From Tamarix chinensis (lineage: Eukaryota > Streptophyta > Magnoliopsida > Caryophyllales > Tamaricaceae), in assembly GCA_030549775.1 (NCBI GenBank), contig CM060171.1, positions 3,154,001 through 3,218,000 on the forward strand: a stretch of 64,000 nt of DNA. The letters run 5' to 3'. The notes beneath the pieces were generated by a model, which was not told the DNA's origin, did not search any database, and was given only the letters and a program-made list of their open reading frames with translations. This document shows positions 10,776 through 23,206 of the stretch, piece by piece (the first letter of the stretch is position 1; each line of letters begins with the position of its first letter). Made by a program: the position numbers and the translations under genes.

Positions 10776-13757
10776 AATCTACATATCATTTTATTTAATG
10801 CATGGTTATTTATTTTGTGTAAAATAGTTTATATTTTTTTATATTTGTATAGATCTAGAAAAAGATGGTTATATAATAGATATGCCAAACCCAAACAATG
10901 AGGCTAACTGAAGAATTGGAGGTAACTTTTTTAAAGTCTAGTATTCTACACACACATTCCTAATCTTCTTTTTTGATAAGTCTATACATATACTAATATT
11001 TTTTTTCATGTTCTACATATGTTTCATTATTGTCTTAGATTTGGAACAAAGTTAAAGTAATATGGTTTGCTAGTGTTCATGAGAAAATAATTTTTTTAGT
11101 AGGCTTTGCATCATTCATTTATATTTCCTAATTTAAAAGACCTTACTTGTTCCTTTTGACTTCTCTATTGTTTGAAAGTTTAGATTTTAATCATTAATAA
11201 TTGCTTTCATATTTGTGGAGGTAGTTTAATAATCTTCAACCATGAAGTTCAAAAAAAGGTGTTGGACTTTGTGGACATCTCCTATGAATAAGCAATGAAA
11301 AACCTTGTCTATAATAAATAAGAAATTTATTACTTTATACATTAGGAAGCAGTTGACATGTTTAAAATAAATCTTAAATAGGTTTGGTTTTGGCTCCCTA
11401 AGCGCCTTATTAACCTAAAATTATAGATTTGGCTAGCTGTACTCCATATTACCTTAGTTTTATTACAATTGCTCATTTCTTCTTTGTGTTTCCTCCTGTT
11501 TTGGATGTTTTTGTCTTTTGGTAATCTTTTGAAGATAATGAAAGTGTTATTGCTTTTTTGAGAAATATTTTTGTTGGACTTTTGAGGTTAAATTGTTCTA
11601 TATCCTAGAGGATATGTTTACTAGTGATACTTTTCATTATGAAAGAGGAAGGGTTGATTTGATTTGTTAGTGGTTGTATGGTTGGTTGTCTTTTTATCTG
11701 TTTTCTTCTTTATTGTAGAACTTAACAACCCCTTTATGTGAGGCTATCTTTGAGCTTCCCTTGTGATTTTAGTCGTTATTTGGATCTTCTACTACAATGG
11801 TCTTGTGGTATGCGCAGTTGTTGAATCATTTTTGGTATAGGTTGATTGTGTGTTTTTTCCTTAATATTTTTTCCTTGTCTATTTATATTTTTGTTAAGAA
11901 GGTTGGCCCAGGCTTACCATTTCCATGCTTCTTTTGGTTGTAAGAAGAAAGTTCCTTAGGTTAAGTTGTTCGATGGAATTAGAACGACCATAGAGTCCTA
12001 ATCTTTTTGTTATTTTTGTACAATGTTGTCTTTATAGCAAGCTAAGTACCCTGACCCTCATTTATCTTTCTTTAGTACTATGTTTTGTGACATTTGGAAC
12101 TTTTTCCTTAGGAGATACCAACTTGTGGTATGCCCTCTTCTTTTTGGTTTTATGTTATTTTTTATTCTATGTTGTAAAACTACTAGTATGTGGCACCTAC
12201 AGTTGTTGTTCTCTCCAGTTAGAGGTAGTAATATTTGTAGTTTGGCTCTCATTTAAGGGTAATCTAGTTTTCCTACCTGAATATCTATCAATTTTTTATT
12301 TTTTGTCTTTGAGAGAATGAAATGCATGATCCCTTTTTTTTAGGTGTGAAAGTACTCAGAGATTTTAGTAGTAGATTAGAGATTGGATAAGGATCATTAG
12401 AGGAAACACTTTACCTCATAGTGCCATTTGAGTAGTGAATAATGCTAGAAGAGTAAACAAGCAACCCAAATTTCCCAAATTACTCGCTATACTAGTATTG
12501 TGTATCGCTTATGGAAGGCTAGTATGCCATTGTAGTTAAAATCAAGCTCGATGCCATTGTAGTTAAAATCAAGCTCGATGTTTACATGATCCTGAATAGT
12601 AAAATTACCAGCACCTATTCAACTTCTAATGATTTGATGCATTTTGATTTTTTATCTTGATTTTGATTGTTGTGGGGGTGTGAGTGATAGTTCTCCCCAG
12701 TTATATTTTTTTAAGGGGGTTATTTTGCTTGTTTTTGTACATATCTAGGGATACCTAGAAGCTCTTGTAAATATCAACTTATGATGTATATATTCATTTA
12801 TCTTATGATAACAAAAAGAGAACCTAGGCTAGCATTCTTTACACACTAGATTTCAATTATAGGTTTGATTTGAGATTAGATAAATATTAACTTAGTGGTT
12901 AAGAGACCTCTTATAAAGATTAATAATCACTTCCACTATGCATGTTATCAGATTTGGTCATAAGTGAAGGAGAAAACCATTTGTTGTTCTTCAAATTAAA
13001 AGTAATATAATTTAAAATATTAACAAAATGAGAACTATTTTCACAAAACTGGTGGAAATTGTGCATATTCTTTACTTCTACGATTTCTTACTAGAAAAAA
13101 AAAACTAATTTCTCTTTGATTTAGTGATATTTTTGCTTAGTAATGTTGTGAATAAATCAAGTTAAATTGTTTCAAACTTAGGCTTGACTTATTTAATGAA
13201 AGGAACTAGCTAAGCCAAATTAAGCCAAACTGAGTCGAACTCATTAGCTTAATGCTTAAACAAGCCAAGCTCTTGAGCTTAGTGCTATAAACAAGCTAAG
13301 CATAAATTTTTATGTGTCAGACTCAACTTATATAACAACTAAGTCTAAAACTAAGATTTAGGCTTTTATTATTTAAGAAAATAAATGAATTGAGTCAAGA
13401 TGAACTCGAGTCGGCTTATGAACAATTTAAATAATTTAAGATCATAGTACATGGGATGCAATATAGTTGAATTCCATCATCCCAAAGGGTCATGGTCGTT
13501 AATCATTATAACATTGTTGGTTTTTATAGTTTTAATTACTAATTTACTATGATAGAAATACCACTTTTTAGTGACATAATGAAAATGATAAAAAAAGGAA
13601 GGAAAATATGAAAATAAATTATATATAGATTGAATAGAATAAATCTTTATCTCTATGCACGAAGATACATAGCTAGCCCGATATAGAGAAAATATTGTAT
13701 GGGAGAGGGAAAGAAAGAGCAAGGACACTTAGATAATGAGCTTGTCAAATCCTATGA
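10776..13757. other. Intergenic, no recognised gene
   Basis: AT-rich with no coding region I can support. A 77-codon frame at 12087-12320 has a Cys/Phe/Val-rich composition and no recognisable motif. At about 13160-13430 there are many short direct and inverted words (AAGCCAA, GAGCTTAG, GAGTCGAACTC) of a kind common in degenerate plant repeats. The sequence 12711-12830 could be a LINE-type 3' end, but this is not demonstrable. Confidence 0.4.
12524..12577. repeat. Exact 27-bp tandem duplication
   Basis: A 27-bp unit beginning ATGCCATTGTAG is present twice head to tail without a mismatch (12524-12550 and 12551-12577). The surrounding sequence is single copy, so the duplication looks recent relative to its setting. 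Confidence 0.9.
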
Positions 13758-13762
13758 TAATA

Positions 13763-13827
13763 AGATAACACCCAGGAATTCGCCAACTAAAAGATAATTT
13801 GAGGAGTGCTAACAACATTTAGATGAA

Positions 13828-13866
<39 letters not shown>

Positions 13867-13900
13867 GAAGATTTTCCATATCAACTACAGAGGCAGTATT
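13763..13900 (-). mobile_element. Chromovirus 3' LTR, distal fragment
   Basis: Matches 43002-43140 of the 5' LTR (GATAACA...GAATTCGCCAAC, then TTAGATGAAA). It differs by a (GA)n expansion at about 13830-13862 where the 5' LTR has a short GAGAGAACA. It stops at GTATT (13896-13900), where LTR copy A begins; GTATT recurs at 33905-33909 on the other side of A. Confidence 0.8.
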
Positions 13901-16253
13901 TTTGATACCCCATTTTTAGAAATCATAATTATAAACTAATAATTATGCATAATTAGTTATAACAAGTATTATAGGTTGTTTGTACTAAAAATATTTTTGT
14001 TACATGTATTATTATGAAATATTAGATATAAATTTAATTAGGTGAACATTTGATAGATTTTAGGTTACTAAATTTAACCTTAGTTTGTAATCGGTGTCTG
14101 CCTCGTTAAATAAATCTAGTAGGGTAACCTTAAATTCTACTGAATAATTTTACTTAGAGATTTTTCTCCAGTTCCTTACCTAAATAATTTACCTTACCCT
14201 ATGCTATATTTTCTTACATCGCCCTACTCTCTTAACCTTGAACAACCATCCTTCATGTAACCCCTGAACCACACACCTCCCTCTACCATGCTTGTTTTTC
14301 TCCCCTTGTTTTGTGCCACCTTCTCCTACATGCCACCATCCCTTTTTTAACTCCCTATTCCCTTTAGTTTTTGTGTCATAAATTAACCCTAAGAAGCCCA
14401 CACATTTCCTTTCTTTCCCTAATCTCCCTTAAGTAAGAAAAAACTCCATCATTGCCATTGTTTTCCACCATTTTTATACCACTAACAACTTCCTCCGCAC
14501 ACCACCTCTTTGCTGCACATTCCACCACCAAAGATTCTACCCTATATATAGTAAGAGCTGATATACCCCCCTCCAAACTATAGTAAAATTCCTTGAAACC
14601 ACCCCCATGCTGCACACAAAATTGGCATAACACCACCCCCCTCTTCAGCTAGTTTTGCCGATCCCTCCCCCTTTACTTCACCAAAAGTTGTTGAAGCCAC
14701 CCCCTTGCTACACCTTTTTTCCCCATAGCCCCTCCATTGTCTCCTGCAATTTTGGCAATTTGTACCCCCTTATTTTGGCTTACCCCCTTATTTTGGCTTA
14801 CTCCGCCATTGCTCCCTCCTTTTTCTCAACAACTTTCTCCATTTCCTCATCCTTTGTTGCATGAGTTTGTTTGGCTTCCTTGCTACTTTTCTTTGGATAG
14901 TTAGTATTCATTGAATAATTTTAATTAATTTTAGGTTATTTTTATGATATATTAAATGCAAATACATGTGTTATTGAGTGTTAACTTCTTAGGTAATCTT
15001 TAAGGATCTTGCAAAAGGCAGTCTTTTATATTTTTGTGTAAGCTTGGATTTAAGTAAGTTCAATCCCTCATAGATGGTATAAATTATGTGCGAGCATGAT
15101 AGGAAATTTTAGATCTAGAATCTTGATAGGGTTTATGCTTTTCAAGTATTTTAGCATGCATGATAAAATGATAATATGCTGAAAGGACAATATGCATGAT
15201 TATTGATAATTAAGTTGTATGCATGAAATATGTCAAATGTTTTATATCCACATGTTTCAGATTTTGTTACGTTCTCCATTACTATCATGTTATGATTCAA
15301 ATCCCATGGTATATGCTTCATGAATGCTCACTCATGGAAATAGGGTTAAGATAATGCATATGGACACATATGCACATGATTAGGGTTAATTATGATAAAT
15401 TCTATTTTGCATGGTTTAGGGTTAGAGATATGCTCCTACATGTACTGTGATGATAATATGCCTATTTAAATGATGTCTCATGCTTCAAATGTGCATGTGT
15501 ATGTTTCTTGAAAGATGTGGTATGTGGTAGTTGCACGATTAAGGTTTTGGTGAGAGCAACCCACTAAATGCATGAAAAGTGGAAAATATAGTTAATTACC
15601 GAACTGCAAAGATTACCTATGAGCTAAACTAATGTGAAATATTACCTTATTGCCTGCTCATCACAAATATCTCATGATGATAATGTTTGACACAAAAAAT
15701 AAATAAAATGAGGAAACTATAGGGTTTTGAAGGGTATTTTGGTAATTTTAACCTAATGTATCATTTATAAATAAATGAATGCTAGAATGGTCTTAGCCTC
15801 TTGATAGGTTGACCTTATCTTTGACTTGAGTTGACATAGGACTATGACTTGAGGGTTTATCTAGATAATTGGACATAAAGGGGAAAATGGTTAAGTATGG
15901 AAAATGGAAATTTCTATGTTATATGTGACTTAAGTGATTACCTCATAAGATATTAATACTCAAAGTGAAAGACCTCAAGTTGAGAACGGTTGCTCTCTAA
16001 GGGTCGCTAACTTAGAGGTGGGGTGTTATCCCTCCTTTTTTGGTTCACTAGTGTGATATTGTGCCCCAGTTTTTAAGGCCATATTCTACTCTATAAGTGA
16101 CCGAGGTTGGAAGGATACTATGTTACTTTTGGGCGCTGGTATGAACAAGTGTACCGTTATATCCCTAGGTCTGAGGTAAGGGTATTGCTAGGTTGATTTA
16201 TATCACTCTCAATTAAGGAATAAAAATGGAAATGTTTGTTGTGAAATAAAAGA

Positions 16254-16405
16254 AATGGATTATTGGTTCGATAGTTGCCTCAATAGTCTACCTTGGTATG
16301 TTGATGGATTGTTGGTTCGGTAGTTGTCTTAGTGTCCTACCCTGGTATTATTTTTTTATTGTTGTTTTAGTATTTTCCTTAGTGCCCTACCACTATGTTT
16401 GGAAT
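16254..16405 (+). repeat. Three tandem about 55-bp units in LTR copy A
   Basis: Units starting near 16254, 16306 and 16360 share TTGGTTCGRTAGTTG, then TAGTGYCCTACC, then TGGTAT. The position and spacing (about 50-55 bp, three units) echo the motif triplets of the other LTR copies, although the sequence has diverged. Confidence 0.55.
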
Positions 16406-16472
16406 GTATTTACCTAATCAAGTATGACTTTACACTTTGAAATGATGAGAAGTGGATTGGTATGTTTTCATT

Positions 16473-16760
16473 TCAAACTTGGACGATGATATATGTTTCT
16501 CCATGAGTATTTTCGCTTATGACTAAGGCCGCATCTGAGAACAACTGACTACACTCCATGCTATTACCCGATGGGAGCATCACAGACAATTCTATTCTGG
16601 CAGAGGGTGATAACTCAGCCTTAGCAGTAAAAGTAGATGAAAAAAAGGATAGGATAGCACCCGAATCAAAAAGGACATATACCGGCAGATAATGGATGGT
16701 GAACATACTAGTGATAACATCAAGCTGGTGGTCAGCCTCAGCTTAACTGATCACATTCAG
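16473..16760 (-). pseudogene. Retroviral-type aspartic protease fragment of element B
   Basis: Encodes YVLFDSGAILSFFSSTF, the active-site motif of Ty3/gypsy proteases (family form VLFDSGATHSFIS), preceded by an ISQAEADHQLDVIT-like segment typical of the gag-protease joint in these elements. The catalytic Asp-Ser-Gly is intact. The frame ends at 16473 in the region where the domain should run on to the conserved DVILGMDW, which is missing. Truncation coincides with the junction to LTR copy A. Confidence 0.7.
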
Positions 16761-16999
16761 GCGCCCGCCTGATTAGCCTCCCCTCTGAGTGAATGGTTTG
16801 GATCCTTGAGGCCTCCCTTCGGCCTCCCAAATGGGAGCATAGACTGGGGCAAGTGCTCGATGGCAGTATTGTAGGGGTGCGGTATGAAGATGCTACTGGT
16901 AGGCTTGTTGTTGGGACATCAAGGCTCCTCCATGCTAAGTCGGTTGAGTTTGATTTTTCTAGGAATGCAATAGCCTCCAACACTCGATGGATATGTGGC

Positions 17000-17870
17000 C
17001 CAACTTCTCATAGTTCAGGTAGGTCACCAACCTACCTCCATAGGTCCGAATCGTGTGGCTCTAGCTACACTATCTACAAAAGGATCCCTTAAGGGGTCCT
17101 TGGCCTCTATTGCGATCTCTCAGCTGCGGTCTCATCGATCCTCCTGACTATAGTTGGGTCCTGCCCCCAGAACTCTGAACCTTGGGTTTTCTCTTCCCAA
17201 GGATGGTGGCCTGCTCCTAGATGAAGGTGACAACAATACAGGTGTGCTCATATAAGGTAGCTAAATTGGTGAAGGATGTTACACCCATCATCTGGCGGAT
17301 GCTAAAGTTTAACCCTTACTCGAACTAGAATACCGTCATGGACTTGTTGGCGACAATCCCTAAGGAAAAACATAGTAGCTCTGTGAAGCAAGCATGGTAC
17401 TAGCGGACCACATCGATCATTGGGTGAGCTACATGAACTCCCGGAGCTCATCTCTCTTCAGGCTCTCAGGGTAGAATCTAGAGCAGAGGGCCGTCTTGAA
17501 AGCCTCCCAAGTAGCTGGAGGACTGTCTCGGGCACGGTGCTCCATCCACCAGGTGTCTGCTACGCCTCTCAGAAGAAAGTAGCTATGCTGGGCTGCCAAG
17601 ATGGAGGGTAGTCCACTGCCTTGAAGGTGCAATACGTGTTTTGGATCCACCCCTCGAGGACCACAGGGTCCTCCTCTCCGGAGTAGATCAGAGGGTAGTG
17701 CCCAGTGACCCTCCAAAGCTAGTCCTCACCAACGTTGTCAATAGGGTGGGGGTGCAGGGCAGGCATCAGGGGCTGGTGTTGGACAAACTCCATGAAGGCC
17801 TCAAAGGCCTCCTCCAAATGCCCTACTTAACTGTTCATCGTCATTGGAAGCTGCAACAAAAAAGGTGATG
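17000..17870 (-). pseudogene. gag of element B, broken
   Basis: The longest open piece (17429-17716) contains YFLLRGVADTWWMEHRA, TWEAFKTALCSRFYP and KRDELREFM, the pattern of the plant Ty3/gypsy gag domain. Upstream frames encode a proline- and glycine-rich leader. Downstream at about 17000-17040 a remnant of the CCHC knuckle reads LGHISIECW, with the first cysteines lost. In-frame TAG and TGA stops follow the domain. The stretch 16750-17820 is visibly GC-richer than its surroundings. Gag would form the particle that packages the element's RNA; this copy cannot make a full protein. Confidence 0.7.
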
Positions 17871-18076
17871 TTAAGAGTGAATCTACTAGTTCGAAGCAAT
17901 CATTTCACACTATTTTCCTTTTTTGGAAAATCCTACCCTTTTTTCCTCATTAGGGCCTAGACTCAAAACTTTTAAAATGGAAATGCCTTTTTGGGTTCAA
18001 AAACATTTCAAAATCTAGGAAAAAAACTTTGTAAATCAAAATTTGCTTTGAAAATAGGGTGGTTATCAGAACCAAT

Positions 18077-18088
18077 GCTCTGATACCA
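18077..18088 (-). other. Primer-binding site of element B (tRNA-Met)
   Basis: The minus strand reads TGGTATCAGAGC, the standard plant retrotransposon site complementary to the 3' end of initiator tRNA-Met. It lies three bases after the LTR end TGTTATA. This fixes both the orientation of B and the 3' boundary of its 5' LTR. Confidence 0.9.
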
Positions 18089-18769
18089 ACTTATAACATT
18101 GTTTTAAATTCTCTACTAAATTTTTTTTTATTTCAAAAGATACAATGGATGTAAGGAAAACAAAACTGTGAATTTCAGGGATATTACCGCCGTAATCAGT
18201 ACAAGCCCAGCCCCCAGCCAGGCTCGTGCTAACCACAAGGCTAAAGAAAAACTATCGTCAACCATTTCATTAGTCAAACTTAAAACAAGAATTCATAAGA
18301 GCACTGAAACATTCATAATACGGAAATCAGAGTACGCGTAAAAGAGTTTACAATCCAAGAATACATAATTAAAGTTTCCAAAACGGATAAAAGTTACAGT
18401 ACAATAAAAGAAGTCTGGAATGAACCGATATAAGATAAATGAACAGTAAATAGGAAATTCGGTCATGTCGCTCTCGGTCCTCAGGCTAAGTCTAGCTCAA
18501 ATCTCAGCCCCTCCTAATGCCTCGTAAGCATCGAAGGCATCAAAAATAGCATCACCTACCAGCACAAACTCAACAGGGCTCTCTGCTTATGGGAATGAGT
18601 AGCACCCATGAAACAAGTGGTCAGTACGCTATATACTGAGTAAGGTAACCATGCATCTAAGGCCAACACACAAAAGCATATAACACAAGCATGATCATAT
18701 GAATAACATACAAATAATTAAAGGCCAAGCTATAGTCCGGATCAACTGATTTTTTAAATCTCTCAAAAA

Positions 18770-20180
18770 CTTAACACGTTTCTAACCGCAACCGCACGGG
18801 GTCAAAGTAGTAATCAAGGTTGATCCCACTAGGATTGGTGAATGACCACTAAGACAATTATGGAAATTAGTTATGTCTAGACTATGAAATGATAAGAAGT
18901 AATTTGTAAGCTAAAATAACTAACTAAGATAAAAAGAAAGGAAAATAACACTCAAGTGACTCAAGTAAATAGAAAAGCTAAGGTTCTGGCTCATCACCCC
19001 CGGTCCTCTATGTAATTGAGCACCACATCACAAATTGATTCAATAATCATAATCAATCATGCCAACAAGGATAGAAAGTGTTGTGCTTTATCAAGCCACA
19101 AACACCCTATTACATCTCTATGGCCCTAACTATCTCTAGCTTAGGGTCTAATAGAGTGTAATACCTTAAAGTCCACAAAGTTTCCTCCTTTATTGTTGTA
19201 GAGGTAAAATTAATTATCTCTTGACCTACAATTTAATCTCTAGTTGTGATATTGGGTCTAATACCGGATTATATCTCGATCGCACCTGTATTTCCCACAC
19301 CAGAAATTGGAATTTATCTGGAGTTCATCATTCCGTTAATCAATCAACAATATAATGCAAGGATCATGAATTGAAAAAAGAGAGAGAATGCAAATATTTA
19401 ACACATTCAGATTAAGGGAAACTCCCTTTAACCTTAGAACAAACTCTAGCTATCAAACTCATAGTAAAAACATTATAAATAACTAGAGATTCTATAGATA
19501 GATAAGAGAGAAAAGAAAATACCCTTGAAATCCAATGATTCTTACAAGTGTTTAACTTTTTACACCTAGATCTCTAATTTACAAGAGAATTCTTGAGGAA
19601 TTAGGGAAGAGGATGGAGGAGAGAGAAGATAGGGAGTGGAGACTGCTTGAATGAGAAATTAGAATGAGAGTTTAAATACTACCGCCTTATGAATCCCTAG
19701 GATATTGATAAACAATGCTTCCCATGTTAGCTTTGATAACGCTGGATATTTTGATCATAACTTTTTCATTGAAATTCCGATTAAGCTAATTTTGATGTGT
19801 TGAAAAGCTATTAAAAATATCCACAACTTTGATATCGAAAGATTCTCCAAATTTAGATTTTTTTCTTGTCCAAATTACACTTATTTCATGCCCATATACT
19901 TTGAATATGCATTCTTGCTTTCATTTTATTCTAGAATTTACATTTTAGCTCTAAATCTCTTTCCACTTTTACTTTTGCTCCTTTTTTCTCCTTTATTCTC
20001 CCTTTAAGCTTATTCTTTTTTCCATCCTTCATGATTTTTTGTTGCTTGAGATCATGCAAATTTTCACAACACAAAGGCAGTAATAAGAACAAAAAGGGAG
20101 GATTTCAATATAAATTTGAGGTAAAAACTCTTATAAACTTTAGGAATAAGATGTAAAAGTCACACTTATCATTCTGATCA
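18770..20180. mobile_element. Insertion of about 1.4 kb inside the LTR of B
   Basis: Comparison with LTR E shows B is continuous up to about 18769 (GGATCAACTGATT...CTCTCAA) and resumes at about 20182 (ACTCATTTCACACC). The intervening 1.4 kb is absent from C, D and E. It is AT-rich and noncoding. Near its left end lies AACCGCAACCGCACGGGGTC...GATCCCACTAGGATTGG, a phrase of a type common in plant LTRs and their non-autonomous derivatives. Exact ends and target duplication could not be fixed. It could be a solo LTR on the minus strand. Confidence 0.55.
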
Positions 20181-20228
20181 TTACTCATTTCACACCATGC
20201 TTATTATCAATCCATACGAGTGCGGGAA

Positions 20229-20560
20229 CCCCACTATTATAGCCGGTGGATCAGAAAGGAACAGGGAAAAATGCACTTGACCACTATTATATGCTGGTGG
20301 ATTGGTCTCCAGGGCAAGATGCTCCTGGCCACTATTATGTCGATGGATTGGTCTGACTCCGACTCTCACTATAAGTACTTAGTGTCTTTTACATTTCTTA
20401 TCAAACTCAGAGTTTGATTTATTGAGCTCGGGATCCCACACTATTATAGCCAGTGAATCAAAAACGAATAAGGCATAATGCACCTGACCATTATTATATG
20501 CCAATGGATCGGTTTCTAGGGCACCCTAGCACTTGCCACTATTATGCTAGTGGATCGTTC
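20229..20560 (-). repeat. Six-motif hairpin array of LTR copy B
   Basis: Six minus-strand copies of the motif (plus-strand reading CCACTATTAT...GGTGGATCGG) start at about 20229, 20281, 20328, 20436, 20486 and 20535, in two triplets as in the plus-strand copies. Several show CG-to-TG or CA decay. Confidence 0.8.
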
Positions 20561-22139
20561 TGGTTCAGGCTTAATAATCTTTTTCTTTAAATGATTAGTG
20601 TCTTACTGTGTCTTATTCAGCAAGTTTTCACCCTAGACATGCATGTCACAAACCATCTACTCTTATCCTCCAAAAGAGCTCGTCCCATATCTTGAGACTC
20701 TACACCTCCTAACACACCCTGACATCCTTTCCTTCTTCCCTTACCTACACTGGAGGCCCAACTCTTAAGTGTGTGGCTCAAGGCCCACTACCTTATGCCA
20801 TCCAAGTTCACTCACTATCTTCCCCTAGGGTTTTCCCCTAAAACCTTAATTGGACCTATGTGGCACATCCTTTCTCTGACTCACACAACCAAAGTTCCTT
20901 TATCACCCAACACTTCATCTCACTTAGATTCAACCCCAATCATTTCACTTTACTCTCCAAATACACATGTGGCCATGAAACTATAGCTGGCTACTCCAAA
21001 CCCTAGCACTTTTATTTCCCTTATGTCACCCTTCCATTTCTCCCCTACCATCCTTTCTTTCCCATGACACCCATACTCACCCTATCATCCATTTCTCCCC
21101 TTCCACTCTCATCCCATATTCCACTCACCCTCACTTATTTTTACTTTCACAACCACCTTCAATTAGGGTCTTCCTTCCAAACCCTAGCCAGGTTTCCTAT
21201 GCACCCTTATACCAACCTACATACTATTCCTCATCCAAAGTCTCCAATCACCCCAAACACTCTTCCCTTACCTTACTTACACCCCAAGATAACTTTTCAC
21301 ACATAAGGATTATCTCCATGTAGACTCCATCCACCCTATTCAAACCCTAAAAATTCCCATGCAAACCCTAGAAACTCTCATGCAAACCTTAGAGATCCCC
21401 ATGAAAACTCCTTCCATCCCATGAAAGGTTCACCCCCACCCTTTTATATTGTTCATAATTCCCTTTTTAGTTTCCCCCTCAAGGATCATGAGATGTTTAG
21501 GTCAATTCCATATCCCTTTTACCAATTCACTTCCCCCTTTTTCTCTTTTTATCCTTTCACCCCACATCAATATATTAAATATCCTAGCATACATGTCCTA
21601 GAGGGTCACATCATACAACATCATAAGCACAACACATATATATTATACACATGCCATAAGAAAACCATATAAGCATACCTCAACTCCAAGCTGCGTTATA
21701 CATAAAATAGTTATACTGATTATAAGATACACAAAATAACATAGCACATGGCATATAAGGCACATAGCACACATATAGAGGGCCTTAGATACATCCTTAC
21801 CTAATACGACACAGGTCTTGGAGCACGCTTCTACGTCTCCTTAGGGGTTTGATTGGATTCACCTATAAGAGGAAAACACTAAAGGTTAATTTTCCTCTTA
21901 CCAAAATCACTATTATTTTCTACCTTGCCTTTATCATAGCCTAATATTAGGGTTACTAATATTAATAGTTGATTTATGAATAAAAATAGGATTTTTATTC
22001 TTAAGGTAGCTAACTATGGTATTACTAGCCAAAATAGGTCTTAGGAGGTATAGAGATTCATGTTAAGGTATTTATAACTATATTTAGATTATTAAAGATA
22101 ATAGCTTTAATATTACCAATAATAGTGATAATAATAATT

Positions 22140-22144
22140 GTAGC
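22140..22144. other. Target-site duplication of LTR C, left
   Basis: GTAGC, identical to 26770-26774 on the other side; the 5-bp size is standard for Ty3/gypsy integration. Confidence 0.85.
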
Positions 22145-23198
22145 TGAAATGCCCCGAAAATTTCTAACTCTAAATATTATATTTAAATGAAGTTTTATCA
22201 TAAAGATTAATTAAGTAAATTATTTTAATTAAAATAAAAGGAAATTAATTAGGATAAATCAAGAATAAATTTATAAGTATGTTAATTAAGAGAAATTGGG
22301 TATTTTAGCTAATTAAGGATTTTATTTTAGAAATTAACTAAATAAATTATTTTATTTAAAATAATGAGGAGAAAATAGTTTCAAATTAATTTTAATTTTA
22401 TAAATAAATTAATAGAAGAAAATTAGGGTGTTTTGCTAATTAAAATGGAATTTATGGAAAATATTTTAAATATCCTAATTTAGCCTAAAAAGGGATTTAA
22501 ATTTTATTTTATTTAAATATTATATTTTTAAATATTCTAAATATTCAGATTAATTTAATTGACCCTAACCTAATTATTTTCTCCTTTCCTTTTCCCTTTT
22601 TCTTTTTCTTTCTTCCTTTTTCCTTTTCTTTTTCTTTCTTTTTCTTCTTTATCTTTTTCCTCTTCTTTTTCCCCGGTTGGGCTGCCCTCTCCCGCGGCCC
22701 AATCTTTTTCCCCTTCTTTCTTTCCCTCGGCCCAGCCCGCGCCCGCGCGTCCTCCTTCCGCCCTCCGCCGTGCCGCGTTTTGGCTCTGTTTACACCGAAA
22801 CACGTCGTTCGGTTTAATGACCCCTTTGACCCACGCCCGACCGCCCGGTTCTCCCTTTTTCTTTTCTTTTCCTTGGCCGACCGGTCCGCCTCCCTTCCTT
22901 CTTCCTTCTTCCTCCTTCCTCCTCCGTCGACGCTGCTGCACCTTCGACCCCGTCAATGGCATCTCCGGCTACGGTGATTAATACTGGTCATTTCTTGCCT
23001 CATTGTCTTCCTCTTAATTCCAGGAATAAATTGGCATAATTATTCGACGTTATCTCTCCCTCGTTTCCCCTCCCCAGCCCCGCGAACCTTCGATCGAAAC
23101 CAAGGAATCGTCGGCCGTTTTATGCCACCGGCCACCCAAATTCTTGTATTTAACACTTCCATGTCGACCTCCAGCTCCTCATTATCCATTCCAACATC

Positions 23199-23206
23199 TA
23201 TAAATA
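23199..23206 (+). promoter_or_regulatory. TATA box of LTR C
   Basis: TATAAATA at the end of the GC-rich U3, 1054 bp into the LTR. A matching box occurs at the same structural place in B (27829-27836, -), D (29289-29296) and E (39383-39391). Transcription would start about 30 bp downstream, leaving about 3.5 kb of LTR transcribed. Confidence 0.65.

Noticed and set aside
12087..12320. 77-codon plus-strand frame
   Set aside because: Hydrophobic, Cys/Phe/Val-rich composition typical of T-rich DNA; no motif, no splice context, no conserved neighbour.
22570..22962. 130-codon minus-strand frame, Lys/Glu/Gly-rich
   Set aside because: It is the reverse of the CT-rich U3 of LTR C; composition alone keeps it open, and equivalent frames in D (28593-29236) differ in sequence.
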